A stretch of DNA of 64,000 nt from Opitutales bacterium ASA1 (GCA_036323555.1 AP028972.1:5757696-5821695), one strand, 5' to 3'. Shown: positions 17,094 through 27,318, counted from the first letter of the stretch. Program-made: numbers and translations. Notes: a model not told the origin generated them from the sequence alone.

Positions 17094-18416
17094 TCACTCT
17101 CGACGTCGCGAGGTCTTCGCGAGTCCAAACCCCGCCGACATCAACGCGAGATTCCTGCGCCCTCCGGGGTGCAGCACCTCCAAGGCGACGACGTTCAGGC
17201 CGAACGAGACCAAAGCCGCCACCGCGCCACCCGTGGCTCCCCACTTCGGAACGAGGACCAGACACAAACCGACGTTGGCGAATGCCGCGACCACCGCCGT
17301 GAGCGTGCCGTGCCGATTCAACCGCTCGTTGGTCAGAAACAGTCCGCGCACCGCACCCAGACTCGTGAACAACATCCGCGCCGCGGCTACGGCCAGCAAA
17401 CCCGCAGTCGCCTCGTACGACGCACCGAAAACGATGCTCACGATCTCTTCGGCGAACAGCACGAGGGGAAGCCAGATCACCACGAACGACAGCGCCGCCG
17501 CACGATACAAACGCACGAGCCGATTCTCGTAGAGCGTCGGAGCATCCACGTACGCGCGCGCCACCTCGGGAGCCGCTGCCACTCCCAACACGGTCGGCAC
17601 GAGGCCGAAGATCATCACCAGTCGCAACGCCGCCGCGTAGTACCCCAGTTCAGTCGTGTCGCGCACTTCGGCGAGCAGCACTTGATCGAAATACGACTGC
17701 ACCTGCACCGCGACCCCGGCCACCGCCACCAACCACCCCTCGCGCATCAACTCCCCGCACCGCCTCGCGGACACACACCAGCGCTGGAAGCCCGCCGACC
17801 GTCTCCACGCCGTGAACCATCCCGCTCCGCAAGCGACGAGTTCGAACCCCGCCGTCGCGGCAAACCAGATCAACGGCGCATCGAAGACGATCAACACCAC
17901 GCGAAGCGTGTTCACCACGAGCGACGCACTCGAGCGCACCCAAGCCGAAACCCGTGCCTGCCCCTGACTCTGAAACCAGAGATCGAACACGTCCACGAAC
18001 TGCAGCACTACACCCGCCATGGTGACGCCGACGAGCACCCGCACCGAAGGTTCGAGCCCCGAGTGCACGAACAGACTCGCCGCGCACACCACTACCGCCG
18101 CCAGACCAGCGCCTGCCTTCAAAGCCGACGCGGTGCCTAGAATTTCTCCTGCCGCCGCCGGCTCCCGGACGATGTCGCGCACCACGATCGCATTCAGCCC
18201 GAGCCCCACCACCGCACCGAACGGCGCGCAATAGGCCACGGCGAAACTCAACAACCCGAACTCGTCCGGACCGAGATGTCGCGCCACCCAGGCTCCGACG
18301 AAAAAGGAAACGACCAGCCGCAACACGTTGTCCGCCCCCACCCAAGCCGAATTGGCGAAGACCCGCTGCAGCGTAGTCCTGCGTGCCAGCCCCACCAGGT
18401 GCCGCCTGAGGCTCAT
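17094..18416 (-). CDS. Wzx-type oligosaccharide flippase
   Basis: A 440-residue protein with about twelve to fourteen hydrophobic segments. The N-terminus SAWVGADNVLRLVVSFFVGAWVARHLGPDEFGLLSFAVAY is the diagnostic start of Wzx/MOP-family polysaccharide flippases, and the C-terminal half shows the repeated helix pairs with FLTNERLNRHGTLTAVVAAFANVGLCLVLVPKWGATGGAVAALVSF. It moves the lipid-linked repeat unit across the inner membrane, after which the ligase/polymerase at 6194 could act. It lies 25 bp downstream of the bifunctional methyltransferase/GT2 gene and is probably cotranscribed with it. Confidence 0.93.
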   Translation of the reverse strand: MSLRRHLVGLARRTTLQRVFANSAWVGADNVLRLVVSFFVGAWVARHLGPDEFGLLSFAVAYCAPFGAVVGLGLNAIVVRDIVREPAAAGEILGTASALKAGAGLAAVVVCAASLFVHSGLEPSVRVLVGVTMAGVVLQFVDVFDLWFQSQGQARVSAWVRSSASLVVNTLRVVLIVFDAPLIWFAATAGFELVACGAGWFTAWRRSAGFQRWCVSARRCGELMREGWLVAVAGVAVQVQSYFDQVLLAEVRDTTELGYYAAALRLVMIFGLVPTVLGVAAAPEVARAYVDAPTLYENRLVRLYRAAALSFVVIWLPLVLFAEEIVSIVFGASYEATAGLLAVAAARMLFTSLGAVRGLFLTNERLNRHGTLTAVVAAFANVGLCLVLVPKWGATGGAVAALVSFGLNVVALEVLHPGGRRNLALMSAGFGLAKTSRRRE

Positions 18417-18441
18417 TGCGATCCCGCCGGAACTCGTCGGT

Positions 18442-19998
18442 TCACACCCACTTCAGTTTCCAAAGCCCGAACCACACCATCTTCAACAGCATCCAGCCGT
18501 GGCTGAAGCGTGAGATGTTCGTTTCCCCGTAGGTGCGATCCCGATACCGCACCGGAATGTCGCGGATGCGCAGATCGATCAGCGCCGAGCCGAAAAGCAA
18601 GTTGAAGTCCCCGAACGGATCGAAGTCGCCGAAACGTCGGATCCGCTCCATCGCCCGCAAGTAGTCGGTCCGCAGCATCATCTTCGTCCCGCATAGACTG
18701 TCCTTCACCGACTGCCCGATGACGTAGCTCAGCGCCCGCGCGAAGAAGTGGTTTCCCAGCAGGTTGAGGAAACGCATCGCCTTCGACTCCATCGGGTAGA
18801 CCAAGCGGCTCCCGTTCGCGAACTCCGCCGCGCCGCTCTCGATCGCGTCGTAGAACTTCACCAAATCCTCCGGCGGCGCCGTGAGATCGGCGTCCTGGAT
18901 CACGAGCACGTCGCCGCGCGCGATCGCAAATCCCGCCCGCACCGCATCCCACTTGCCTTTCCCCGGTTGCCGGATCGCCCGCACCTCGTGCGGACCCGCG
19001 TAGGCCGCCACCTCGCGCTGAATCACGTCCCACGTGTCGTCGGTGCTGTTGCCCTCCACGAACACGATCTCCGTCCGTGTACCCAGAACCGGGATACGCT
19101 CCAACGCCGCCCGGATGTTGCCCGCCTCGTTGCGCGCCGGCACCACCACCGTGCAAGAGATCGGCCCGTCGATACGCGGCGGCGTCTTCGGCCGCGCCAC
19201 GATCGCGACCGTCATCCCGAAGTCGCGCAAGATCGGCAGACGCACCATCACGCGATTCAGCAGGGGCGTGAGCAGAGGGACATCGAACGGCAGGAACTGC
19301 AACGTCTCCTTCCGCACGACCTCCCATCCGGCCAGTTCCAACAAATTCTGCAGGTCCTCGTGCGACAACCAGTTGCTCGGTGGCTGCGGGCGCACCACAC
19401 CGAGACCTTCCGCCCACCGCAAGAAGAGTCTCCACGGCGTGTTCAACGTGTGGATGTGCAGCCGCGTCCGCGCATGAGCCGATCGCTTGATTCGCTCCAG
19501 GGCGGGCTGGATATCCGGAAGATATCCGATGAGGTAATCCATTACGATATGGTCGAAACCCTCGGCCACTTCGGAGAACAGGACGTCTTGGTGGCGGTAC
19601 TCGCACTTGGGATCGCGCGAGCGCTCACGAGCCGCAGCGACCATCGCCGCACTGAAATCGATCCCCAAGCCACGCGTCGGGCCGAGCGACTCCAGCAGAC
19701 GCCCGGTACCGGATCCCAACTCCAACACCCGGCTCCCCGCCGGGACGTGGTGCGCGAGCCGCCGCTGGAGTTGCGTTCGAAACCCCTCTTGCAGGCCATC
19801 CCACCGACGCCGCGACGAGACCACCCGATCGAAGTGCTCCGACAATGCGCTCAAGCTACCGCTCGAGAGGCTCGCATCTCGATCCTCTTCGTTCGTCACA
19901 ACTCGCATGCAGAAGGAATGAGCGTCACCGCGGCATCTCGCAACAGTCGGCACGTCGAGATTCATGGACGGACCGATCGACACTCCTTCCGTCGACAT
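18442..19998 (-). CDS. Bifunctional SAM methyltransferase - GT2 glycosyltransferase fusion
   Basis: A 518-residue fusion. Residues ~60-265 form a class I methyltransferase (SRVLELGSGTGRLLESLGPTRGLGIDFSAAMVAAA, then DHIVMDYLIGYLPD). Residues ~280-518 form a DPM1-like GT2 (CTVVVPARNEAGNIRAALERIP, EIVFVEGNSTDDTWDVI, VLVIQDADLTAPPEDLVKFY, SLCGTKMMLR, GDFDPFGDFNLLFGSAL). The GT2 half probably transfers a sugar to a lipid phosphate. ATG 19998 is chosen because GAGGGA lies eight bases upstream; a TTG two codons earlier is in frame. The first ~30 residues have no clear domain, so a later start is possible. Confidence 0.88.
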   Translation of the reverse strand: MSTEGVSIGPSMNLDVPTVARCRGDAHSFCMRVVTNEEDRDASLSSGSLSALSEHFDRVVSSRRRWDGLQEGFRTQLQRRLAHHVPAGSRVLELGSGTGRLLESLGPTRGLGIDFSAAMVAAARERSRDPKCEYRHQDVLFSEVAEGFDHIVMDYLIGYLPDIQPALERIKRSAHARTRLHIHTLNTPWRLFLRWAEGLGVVRPQPPSNWLSHEDLQNLLELAGWEVVRKETLQFLPFDVPLLTPLLNRVMVRLPILRDFGMTVAIVARPKTPPRIDGPISCTVVVPARNEAGNIRAALERIPVLGTRTEIVFVEGNSTDDTWDVIQREVAAYAGPHEVRAIRQPGKGKWDAVRAGFAIARGDVLVIQDADLTAPPEDLVKFYDAIESGAAEFANGSRLVYPMESKAMRFLNLLGNHFFARALSYVIGQSVKDSLCGTKMMLRTDYLRAMERIRRFGDFDPFGDFNLLFGSALIDLRIRDIPVRYRDRTYGETNISRFSHGWMLLKMVWFGLWKLKWV

Positions 19999-20116
19999 GA
20001 GCAATTTCCCTCAATTTCGGTAATCCCGTCTCGATATTGAATCATCGACCTACCGCCGCCACGGACCAAGACGATCCCGTCCGACAAGACGCGAACATCG
20101 TCCCTCCCCGATACGA

Positions 20117-20980
20117 ATGCACCTCTCCACCAAACAAAAAATACGCTGCGCCAAACTTGCGCACCGAGTCGTGCGCATGACACGCACGGCGAGACGATTC
20201 CCCATGAGCGGTCGATTCGCACGAGGAGGTTTGCAGTGGAACCTCGATTTGGACGAAGGCATCGACTTCGCCATCTGGCTCCTCGGCTCGTTCGAACGGG
20301 ATCTGGTTCGCTACTACACGCAGGCGATTCGACCGGCGAGTGTCGCCTTGGACATAGGCGCAAACATCGGTGCACACACGCTTCACCTCGCTCGAGCCGT
20401 CGGACCGGAAGGACAAGTCGTAGCCGTGGAGCCCACGCGGTTCGCCGTGGGAAAGCTCTTGTCGAATCTCGCGCTCAATTCGGACCTGCAGCGCCGTGTG
20501 CACGTGGTACACGGCTTCCTCGCGGCCACGGCGGACGCGACCGCCTCACCGATGATTCCCTCGAGTTGGCCCCTCACGCACGAACCCGACGATCCCGTTC
20601 TCGGGGGAACCTTCAAGGAGGTCGGCGAAGCTCGTGTCACGACAGTCGACGAACTCGTCTCGAACGACTTGGCGCTCGCGAGCGTCGACTGGATCAAGCT
20701 CGACGTGGACGGCAACGAACTTCCCGTACTGGAAGGTGCGATGAACACGCTTCGATGCTTTAGGCCGTCGATCATCCTCGAACTCGCTCCGTATTGTTAC
20801 GCGTCCGATGCGTCGCGTTTCGATGTCTTGGTCGAATTGCTCGTCTCGAACGGATATGCGCTCTATTCCCTGCCGGACGAACGTCCGCTTCCCTCGTGTC
20901 CCCTCGAACTGCGCAAGCGCCACATTCCCGAAAACGGCAGCATCAACGTCGTGGCGAAGATCGCACCGGGCGGATCCTGA
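20117..20980 (+). CDS. FkbM-family methyltransferase
   Basis: A 287-residue methyltransferase of the FkbM type, which usually O-methylates sugars or polyketide alcohols. ASVALDIGANIGAHTLHLARAVGPEGQVVAVEP near residues 75-107 is the SAM-binding core, VTTVDELVS and SVDWIKLDVDGNELPVLEGAMNTLRCFRPSIILEL near 175-225 complete the family signature. It is divergent from the bifunctional gene, with 118 bp between the starts, and convergent with the GT-C gene. A role in methylating the surface glycan is the simplest reading. Confidence 0.9.
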   Translation: MHLSTKQKIRCAKLAHRVVRMTRTARRFPMSGRFARGGLQWNLDLDEGIDFAIWLLGSFERDLVRYYTQAIRPASVALDIGANIGAHTLHLARAVGPEGQVVAVEPTRFAVGKLLSNLALNSDLQRRVHVVHGFLAATADATASPMIPSSWPLTHEPDDPVLGGTFKEVGEARVTTVDELVSNDLALASVDWIKLDVDGNELPVLEGAMNTLRCFRPSIILELAPYCYASDASRFDVLVELLVSNGYALYSLPDERPLPSCPLELRKRHIPENGSINVVAKIAPGGS

Positions 20981-21016
20981 GTAGCCCGCCTCCTGCAGCC
21001 GCGCTGTCGTTGTCGA

Positions 21017-22870
21017 TCAAGGCAACAAACTGTAGAGGTAGGAAATCTGTTCGTCACCTGAAGAGAACTCCGTCCTCGGAGGCGTCACCTCGGACAGGGC
21101 GATCACTTCGCCGGATTCGCCTCGCACGCCTGTGAGGCGCACGATGCGCGAGATCGCGTCGGGCAGAAACTTCTCTTGCTCCAATACCTCGTAGGTGAAT
21201 CCCTCCTCTATGGAATCTCCAACTCCAGGATGCAGTCGCCCGGTCACTGGATCCACCCACAGAAACTGGTGGACCACGATTTCGTCGTAGATGCCTGCCT
21301 GTAGGCATTGCGCAGCCTGAATCCTGCGCTGATTCAGACTCTTTATTGATACGGCCGGTAGCTTGTTGATGACTATCGGCATGTTGCTCTGCGCGGCATA
21401 AAGTGTGCGACCCGCATCTCGCTCCTTCGCGTATTCGACGAACCACTGCATGCTTTGCCCCGCCACCATCATGTCCGTCGACGTATGCTTCGAATTCGCC
21501 GGCACCGCGGCCAAGAGGATGTAGGCGACGCTCACCCACAGCATTCCGCAGGGAACTGCTCGGCTCGGCCTGAAGTCCGCGAACGCCCAACACGTCGCCA
21601 ATGCAAACGTCGCCTGCAACGGTAGAGTGAAACGCGCCGCAAGGATATCGAGCGGGCTACCCCAGAAGTTCGCGAGAGTGAGCGCGTACAATCCCAAGGT
21701 CAGAAGCGCCAAACCTGCGAGCAAGCCCCCTTCAGTCGAGATTGACGCGCTCCTCTTCGGCAAACGCGTCGCCACCGCCACCATCAAGCCGAAAAGAGAA
21801 GCTGCACCCATGACCGAAAGCAGCACCGAGTTCGTGCCGTCGTTGTCGACGGAGAACAAGTACACGACGAGATCCTGCACGTGCGGAAGAACGTTCGCCG
21901 TATCGAAGAACTCCTGCCCCTCTTCGCGGATTTGTGCCAAGAGAAACGTGTCGGTGTTCAAGAGAATCACGTTCGCGGCAAAGCTCGGCAGCGTCAGCAA
22001 GGGCGACAACGCGGCACTCCAAGAAAGGTTGATCCGTCGCTCCTTCGCCCAGCGGTACGCGGCGGCTACGACCGGAACGAGCAGGTAGGCTATGGACTCG
22101 TACCGCGTGAGGGCCAACACCACGCCCACGGAAACCATCAAGTCCAGATTCTCCTTGGTCGACTCATGCAAAAACTTACGCGTCGCCAAGAAGAGCCCGA
22201 TCACGAGCGCCAAATTGAGAACGTCGTATCCGCCCGAAGTGGCGTTCTGAGCCAACAGCGGCAGACCAGCGAGCAAGAGGACCGCCAACAAACCGCCACG
22301 CTGCCCCGCGAAGCGGTTTCCCGCAAGGTAGAGCAACCCCATCAGAACGATCGTGATCGCGCCGTTCAGGAAAAACACGTTTTCCGGTCTGTATCCGGTC
22401 AAGTCGTGAACCACGGACAGGACCACCTGAAACGAATAGAGACGGAACGACGGATAGTTCTCCTTGTAGACGAGACCTCCGTAGAAGCGATGAGCACTTC
22501 CCGGCGCTACGGCCATGCGCTCCTCGTGCATCATCAACGAACCCGCTACATGGCTCGGCTCGTCGAACAGCACCTTGAACATGTGAGGTTCGTGAACGTG
22601 CAAGAACGCGGCGGCTGCGAGCACGACCAATGCTTGTCTCCAGTGGCGCCCGGATACTTCCCTCCATTCTGGGCCGCCCTTGCGCCGCAAGACACGCACG
22701 ATGCAGTAGACCATCCAAGAGACGGCTGCGAGCACCAGATAATAGCCGGCGTGGGATTGGATCCATATCGCTCCTTGTTTCGTGAGCAGCGAGAAACGCG
22801 CGAGGATCACGCCGAGCGCGAGCACCACGGCAACGGTCAGGGGAAGAGCGGATCTCCACGTGAAACGCAT
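21017..22870 (-). CDS. GT-C-type multi-pass membrane protein, pilin-linked
   Basis: A 617-residue protein with about eleven hydrophobic helices in the first ~440 residues and a soluble C-terminal part. The first large loop has an acidic DEPSHVAGSLMMHE segment near residue 103, where GT-C enzymes carry their catalytic carboxylates; ENYPSFRLYSFQVVLSVVHDLTGYRPENVFFLNG follows, as in PMT/ArnT-like proteins. It would use a polyprenyl-linked sugar in the periplasm. It lies 78 bp downstream of a type IV pilin gene on the same strand with a perfect hairpin between them, so pilin glycosylation is possible but unproven. No Shine-Dalgarno is visible before ATG 22870. Confidence 0.6.
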   Translation of the reverse strand: MRFTWRSALPLTVAVVLALGVILARFSLLTKQGAIWIQSHAGYYLVLAAVSWMVYCIVRVLRRKGGPEWREVSGRHWRQALVVLAAAAFLHVHEPHMFKVLFDEPSHVAGSLMMHEERMAVAPGSAHRFYGGLVYKENYPSFRLYSFQVVLSVVHDLTGYRPENVFFLNGAITIVLMGLLYLAGNRFAGQRGGLLAVLLLAGLPLLAQNATSGGYDVLNLALVIGLFLATRKFLHESTKENLDLMVSVGVVLALTRYESIAYLLVPVVAAAYRWAKERRINLSWSAALSPLLTLPSFAANVILLNTDTFLLAQIREEGQEFFDTANVLPHVQDLVVYLFSVDNDGTNSVLLSVMGAASLFGLMVAVATRLPKRSASISTEGGLLAGLALLTLGLYALTLANFWGSPLDILAARFTLPLQATFALATCWAFADFRPSRAVPCGMLWVSVAYILLAAVPANSKHTSTDMMVAGQSMQWFVEYAKERDAGRTLYAAQSNMPIVINKLPAVSIKSLNQRRIQAAQCLQAGIYDEIVVHQFLWVDPVTGRLHPGVGDSIEEGFTYEVLEQEKFLPDAISRIVRLTGVRGESGEVIALSEVTPPRTEFSSGDEQISYLYSLLP

Positions 22871-22881
22871 CGGTACAAGAA

Positions 22882-22912
22882 GCGGGCCACATCAGAGACT
22901 GATGTGGCCCGC
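22882..22912 (-). terminator. Perfect 14-bp hairpin between pilin and GT-C gene
   Basis: Bases 22882-22895 and 22899-22912 are exact reverse complements with a 3-base loop. On the minus strand the stem is followed by TTCTTGT, a poor U-tract. It sits 35 bp after the pilin stop and 11 bp before the GT-C start, so it could terminate most pilin transcripts, protect their 3' ends, or occlude the downstream start. Confidence 0.6.
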
Positions 22913-22947
22913 AAAAGAGACAGTATTCGCTGAACTCTGGAAGCAGA

Positions 22948-23346
<399 letters not shown>

Positions 23347-23598
23347 ATGATGAATGATGTCCGATGTTGATGAAATGACGGCTTGCACCGCTTGGTCTGG
23401 CTAACGACCCGCTCCACCTCCCGCTTGAGTCCGCGCCGTGCCAAAATCCTGCGAAAACCGCTGGCTTGCCGCACCTTACGCAATCCCCCGGACCTTTTTC
23501 CGGGAATTCCGCCCCGCAACCTTGCCAAACTCCTCTCCGTCTTCTTGGGGTAAACTGCTCAACTTCCTCGCCGACCGCTCGATTTCGTCTCCTCGGAC

Positions 23599-24654
23599 AT
23601 GCCAAGACTTCTCCTTTCGCTTCTTTTCATCGGGTCATCCCTTGCGGCTCCGCTCCTCGCTTCGCCTGTGGCGTCCATCCTGATCCTGGAGAACGGCGAC
23701 CGCATCAGCGGACACGAGATCAAGCGAGAGGATGGCCGGATTCACTTTCAGTCCGACCTCCTCGGTCTCCTCATGGTGTCCGAAGACAAGGCCGAGGTGA
23801 CAGCGGCCGAGGTCACGGACCTCGAGTTGCAACTAGCCACCGCCGAAGCACCGACTGCCGGATTTCCGGAGACCGCCACCGCCACCGCCGCAACGCCTGC
23901 GCCGGAAGAGAAATCCGAACCGACACCGGCGCCGCTCCCCGCTCCGGTCCCCTCTTTGCCTCCCGTCGTCGCCGCTGCCCAAAAGGACGACAAGCCCGCC
24001 GCCAAACCCGCCACGGTGAAGCGTCTCGTGGAATTCGGCTACACGTCGCAGAGCGGTCGACGCGACCGCACCGACATCTCCGTGCGCGGGAGCATCGAGC
24101 GCAAAACCAAGACCACCGAGTTGCGTTGGCAGGGCCGTTATCTCTACGGCGAATCCGACGACCAACGCGTGGCCGACAACCTCAACTCCAGCATCCGCTT
24201 TCGGCGCGATCTCTCGCCCAAGATGTTCGCTCAAACCGAAGCGAAGTACGAGCGAGACTCGATCAAGAACCTCGAGAACGACTTCACTCAGACTCTCGGC
24301 ATGGGCCGCAACCTTTTCGAGCGCGAAGGCTTCAAGCTCGCTATCGGCGGCGGTGCCGCGGCGCGCTATCGCGACGTCGTCAACCAAGACGACGAATGGG
24401 TCTACCAACTCGACGCCTTTCAAGACTTGGTCTACGCCTTCAACAGCCGCCTCCGGGTCACGCAGGACATGTCCGTCCAAGTCTCTCCGTCCGACTCCGA
24501 GGAATTCCTTCTCAAGCTCAACGCCGCGCTCACGAGCAAGATCACCAACGCGCTCAACATGAGCATGCGCTACGAGTTCGAGTACGATCGCTCGCTGATC
24601 CCCGCCTCGCGCGAGAACCAACGCATCGTCACGTCGATCGGCTACGCGTTCTGA
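23599..24654 (+). CDS. DUF481-type outer membrane protein
   Basis: A 351-residue exported protein. Residues 1-22 form a signal peptide ending LLAS. SILILENGDRISGHEIKREDGRIHFQSDLLG (near 26-56) is a small beta-domain often found before DUF481 domains. A Pro/Ala-rich linker spans ~75-135. The C-terminal ~210 residues match the DUF481/YdiY beta-barrel pattern of alternating strands (VEFGYTSQSGRRDRTDISVRG, RYLYGES, SSIRFRRDLSPKMFAQTEAKYERD, FKLAIGGGAAARY), ending in YAF, a terminal aromatic as in outer membrane proteins. Function of the family is unknown. Divergent from the pilin gene. Confidence 0.85.
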   Translation: MPRLLLSLLFIGSSLAAPLLASPVASILILENGDRISGHEIKREDGRIHFQSDLLGLLMVSEDKAEVTAAEVTDLELQLATAEAPTAGFPETATATAATPAPEEKSEPTPAPLPAPVPSLPPVVAAAQKDDKPAAKPATVKRLVEFGYTSQSGRRDRTDISVRGSIERKTKTTELRWQGRYLYGESDDQRVADNLNSSIRFRRDLSPKMFAQTEAKYERDSIKNLENDFTQTLGMGRNLFEREGFKLAIGGGAAARYRDVVNQDDEWVYQLDAFQDLVYAFNSRLRVTQDMSVQVSPSDSEEFLLKLNAALTSKITNALNMSMRYEFEYDRSLIPASRENQRIVTSIGYAF

Positions 24655-24853
24655 TCCGCGGAAGGCGCGCCCGTGGCGCGAGTGGTCACGCCGGTCGCGG
24701 ACGCTCCGCAAAGTCGTCAAGCGTCCTTCCGCGCGTCCGATGGCAGGGATTCGACCTACGCCACGATCGGGGCGACGTGCCACGTCCGCCGTCCTGATGC
24801 GACTTGTAACCACTTCCGATGCCTGACAATCCCGGTTTTCCCTCCCGCAGGAC

Positions 24854-25972
24854 ATGAACGACGCCACTCAGATCGTAACCGAAGACCTCGACACCATTTG
24901 CCACGCGCTCGCCGCCGAACTCACGCACATGGCCGGTAAGAGCGTGATGATCACCGGCGGCGCCGGGTTCCTCGGCTACTACCTCGTCCAGAGCTTGCTG
25001 CACTTCAACACCCGCAGTCCGTCGACGCCGATCTCGGTCTCCGTCTACGACAATTTCTCCCGCGGCCTCCCGGACTGGTTGAACAACCTTTCCGGCAATC
25101 CACACCTGAAGCTCGTCAAGCACGACATCACGCACCCGCTTCCGGCCGATTTTCCGGACTTCGACTTCATCATCCACGCAGCCTCCATCGCGTCGCCGAT
25201 CTACTACCGCAAGCACCCGATCGAGACGATGGACGCCAACGTCAATGGTCTCCGCCAGCTCCTCGACCATTGCCTCGAGCGCGTCCGCACCGGCCGCAAG
25301 CCCATCGAGGGTTTCCTCTTCTACTCCACGAGCGAGATCTACGGCGATCCGACTCCCGAAAACATCCCCACCCCCGAGACCTACCGCGGCAACGTCTCCT
25401 GCACCGGACCGCGCGCGTGCTACGACGAGTCCAAGCGCTACGGCGAGACCCTTTGCGTGAACTTCGCCCAAGTGCACGGCCTGCCGATCAAGACGGCGCG
25501 TCCGTTCAACAACTACGGCCCCGGCCTCAAGATCACCGACGGCCGCGTGCTGCCCGACATGGCGCGCGATATCCTCGCCGGACGCGACATCGTGATGCTC
25601 TCCGACGGGTCGCCGACACGCACGTTCTGCTACATCACCGACGCGATTGTCGGTTACCTCAAGATCCTCGTGCGCGGTCGTCCCGGTGAAGCCTACAACG
25701 TAGGCGTCGAGACCCCCGAGATTTCGATGGCCGACCTGGCCGAGACGCTCGTCCGCCTCGCCGCCGAACTCTTCGGCTACAAAGGGCACGTCGTCCGCGG
25801 CGTGAGCGCCGACAAGAATTACCTCGTGGACAACCCCAATCGTCGTTGCCCCGACATTCGCAAAGCACGCAGCGAACTCGATTTCGCGCCCGCCACCCGA
25901 CTCGAAGACGGCCTGCGCCGCATGCTCGTGTGGTACGCCGCCAATCAGTCCTCCGGAGGAGAAGAGAAATGA
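24854..25972 (+). CDS. NAD-dependent epimerase/dehydratase, UDP-xylose synthase-like
   Basis: A 372-residue extended SDR enzyme. VMITGGAGFLGYYLVQSL near residues 31-48 binds NAD, SVYDNFSRG follows strand 2, YSTSEIYGDP holds the catalytic Ser/Thr, and CYDESKRYGE holds Tyr-x-x-x-Lys. FNNYGPGLKITDGRVLPDMARDIL and SDGSPTRTFCYITDAI fit the UDP-glucuronate decarboxylase (UXS) subgroup, though the substrate loop (ASIASPIYYRKHPIET) differs from standard UXS. The next gene is UDP-glucose dehydrogenase, which makes UDP-glucuronate, the expected substrate. The stop overlaps that gene's start. Confidence 0.85.
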   Translation: MNDATQIVTEDLDTICHALAAELTHMAGKSVMITGGAGFLGYYLVQSLLHFNTRSPSTPISVSVYDNFSRGLPDWLNNLSGNPHLKLVKHDITHPLPADFPDFDFIIHAASIASPIYYRKHPIETMDANVNGLRQLLDHCLERVRTGRKPIEGFLFYSTSEIYGDPTPENIPTPETYRGNVSCTGPRACYDESKRYGETLCVNFAQVHGLPIKTARPFNNYGPGLKITDGRVLPDMARDILAGRDIVMLSDGSPTRTFCYITDAIVGYLKILVRGRPGEAYNVGVETPEISMADLAETLVRLAAELFGYKGHVVRGVSADKNYLVDNPNRRCPDIRKARSELDFAPATRLEDGLRRMLVWYAANQSSGGEEK

Positions 25973-27318
25973 AGGTATCGGTCATCGGAACCGGCTACGT
26001 GGGCCTCGTCTCGGGCGTTTGCCTCGCCGACAAGGGTCACGAGGTCGTCTGCGTGGACATCGACCCGAAGAAGGTCGATCGCATCAACCGCGCCGACCCG
26101 CCCATCCACGAGCGCGGCCTCGACGAGCTGCTGGAGAAGAACATCGGCACGCACCTGCGCGCCACGACCGACCTCGCCACCGCGGTGCGCGAGAGCGATC
26201 TCTCCCTCATCGCCGTCGGAACGCCCTTCAAGGGCGACGAGATCGACCTGCGCTACATCCGCCAGGCCGCCGCCGACATCGGCAATGCTTTGCGCGGAAA
26301 GAACGGCTACCACGTCGTGATCGTGAAGAGCACGGTGGTTCCGGGCACGACCGAGAACGTCGTGCTCCCCGAGCTCGAGCGCGCCTCCGGCAAGAAGGCC
26401 GGCGTCGACTTCGGCGTAGGCATGAACCCCGAGTTTCTCCGCGAAGGCGAAGCGATCGAGGACTTCATGTCGCCCGACCGCATCGTGCTCGGCGGTATCG
26501 ACGAACGCACCACCGACGTGCTCGCCGAATTGTATTCGGTTTTCCAGGACGTACCCAAGATCCGCACGTCTCCGCGCACGGCCGAGATGATCAAATACAC
26601 GGCCAACTCGCTCCTCGCGACGATGATTTCCTTCTCCAACGAGATCGGCAACCTCGCCGCCTCGCTCGGCGGGATCGACGTGGTCGAGGTCATGCGCGGC
26701 GTGCATCTCGACAAACGCCTCACGCCCATCCTCGCCGACGGCCGACGCGTCGTCCCGGGTTTCACCACCTACCTCGAGGCCGGCTGCGGCTTCGGCGGCA
26801 GTTGCTTCCCCAAGGACGTGAAGGCGCTCATCGCGCACGGCGAGAAGGCCGGTAGCCCGATGCGCCTGCTCGCTCAAGTGGTGCAGGTCAACGAGCGCCA
26901 GCCCGCCCGCGTGATCGAGCTGATCAAGAAGCACCACGCCTCCCTCGACGGACTCTCCGTCGCCGTGCTCGGCGTCGCCTTCAAACCCGGCACCGACGAC
27001 ATCCGCGAGTCGCCTGCGCTACCCGTGCTCGAAACGCTCCTCGCCGAAGGCGCAAAGGTCACGGTCTTCGATCCGATCGCCGTGGAGCCGCTGCAGGCCG
27101 CCTACCCTTCGCAACCGATCCGTTACGCGGAAAAGTTGACCGATGCCACCACGTCGGCCGACGTGATCGTCCTCATGACGCGCTGGCCCGAGTTCAAGGA
27201 ACTGCCGTCGCTGCTCTCCGGTCGCGATCCGCAGCCCCTCGTGGTGGACGGACGCCGCATGCTCGATAAGGCGAGCGTCGCCCGCTACGAAGGCATCGGA
27301 CTCACGCCCGTCGCCTGA
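25969..27318 (+). CDS. ugd: UDP-glucose 6-dehydrogenase
   Basis: A 449-residue UDP-glucose/GDP-mannose dehydrogenase. KVSVIGTGYVGLVSGVCLADKGHEVVCVDID is the N-terminal NAD-binding fold, GTPFKGDEIDL and KSTVVPGTTENVV follow, and the catalytic Cys lies in EAGCGFGGSCFPKDVKAL near residues 262-279. The C-terminal domain starts with VAVLGVAFKPGTDDIRESPALPVLE. It oxidises UDP-glucose to UDP-glucuronate in the cytosol. ATG 25969 overlaps the UXS-like stop and has GGAGGAG about 8-14 bases upstream, so the pair is an operon feeding UDP-glucuronate or UDP-xylose to the glycan pathway. Confidence 0.95.
   Translation: MKVSVIGTGYVGLVSGVCLADKGHEVVCVDIDPKKVDRINRADPPIHERGLDELLEKNIGTHLRATTDLATAVRESDLSLIAVGTPFKGDEIDLRYIRQAAADIGNALRGKNGYHVVIVKSTVVPGTTENVVLPELERASGKKAGVDFGVGMNPEFLREGEAIEDFMSPDRIVLGGIDERTTDVLAELYSVFQDVPKIRTSPRTAEMIKYTANSLLATMISFSNEIGNLAASLGGIDVVEVMRGVHLDKRLTPILADGRRVVPGFTTYLEAGCGFGGSCFPKDVKALIAHGEKAGSPMRLLAQVVQVNERQPARVIELIKKHHASLDGLSVAVLGVAFKPGTDDIRESPALPVLETLLAEGAKVTVFDPIAVEPLQAAYPSQPIRYAEKLTDATTSADVIVLMTRWPEFKELPSLLSGRDPQPLVVDGRRMLDKASVARYEGIGLTPVA

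Noticed and set aside
23437-23443. TGGCACG on the minus strand upstream of the pilin gene as a sigma-54 promoter
   Set aside because: The -12 half reads GGACT instead of TTGCA, so GG-N10-GC spacing fails; pilin genes are often sigma-54 dependent but this site does not support it.
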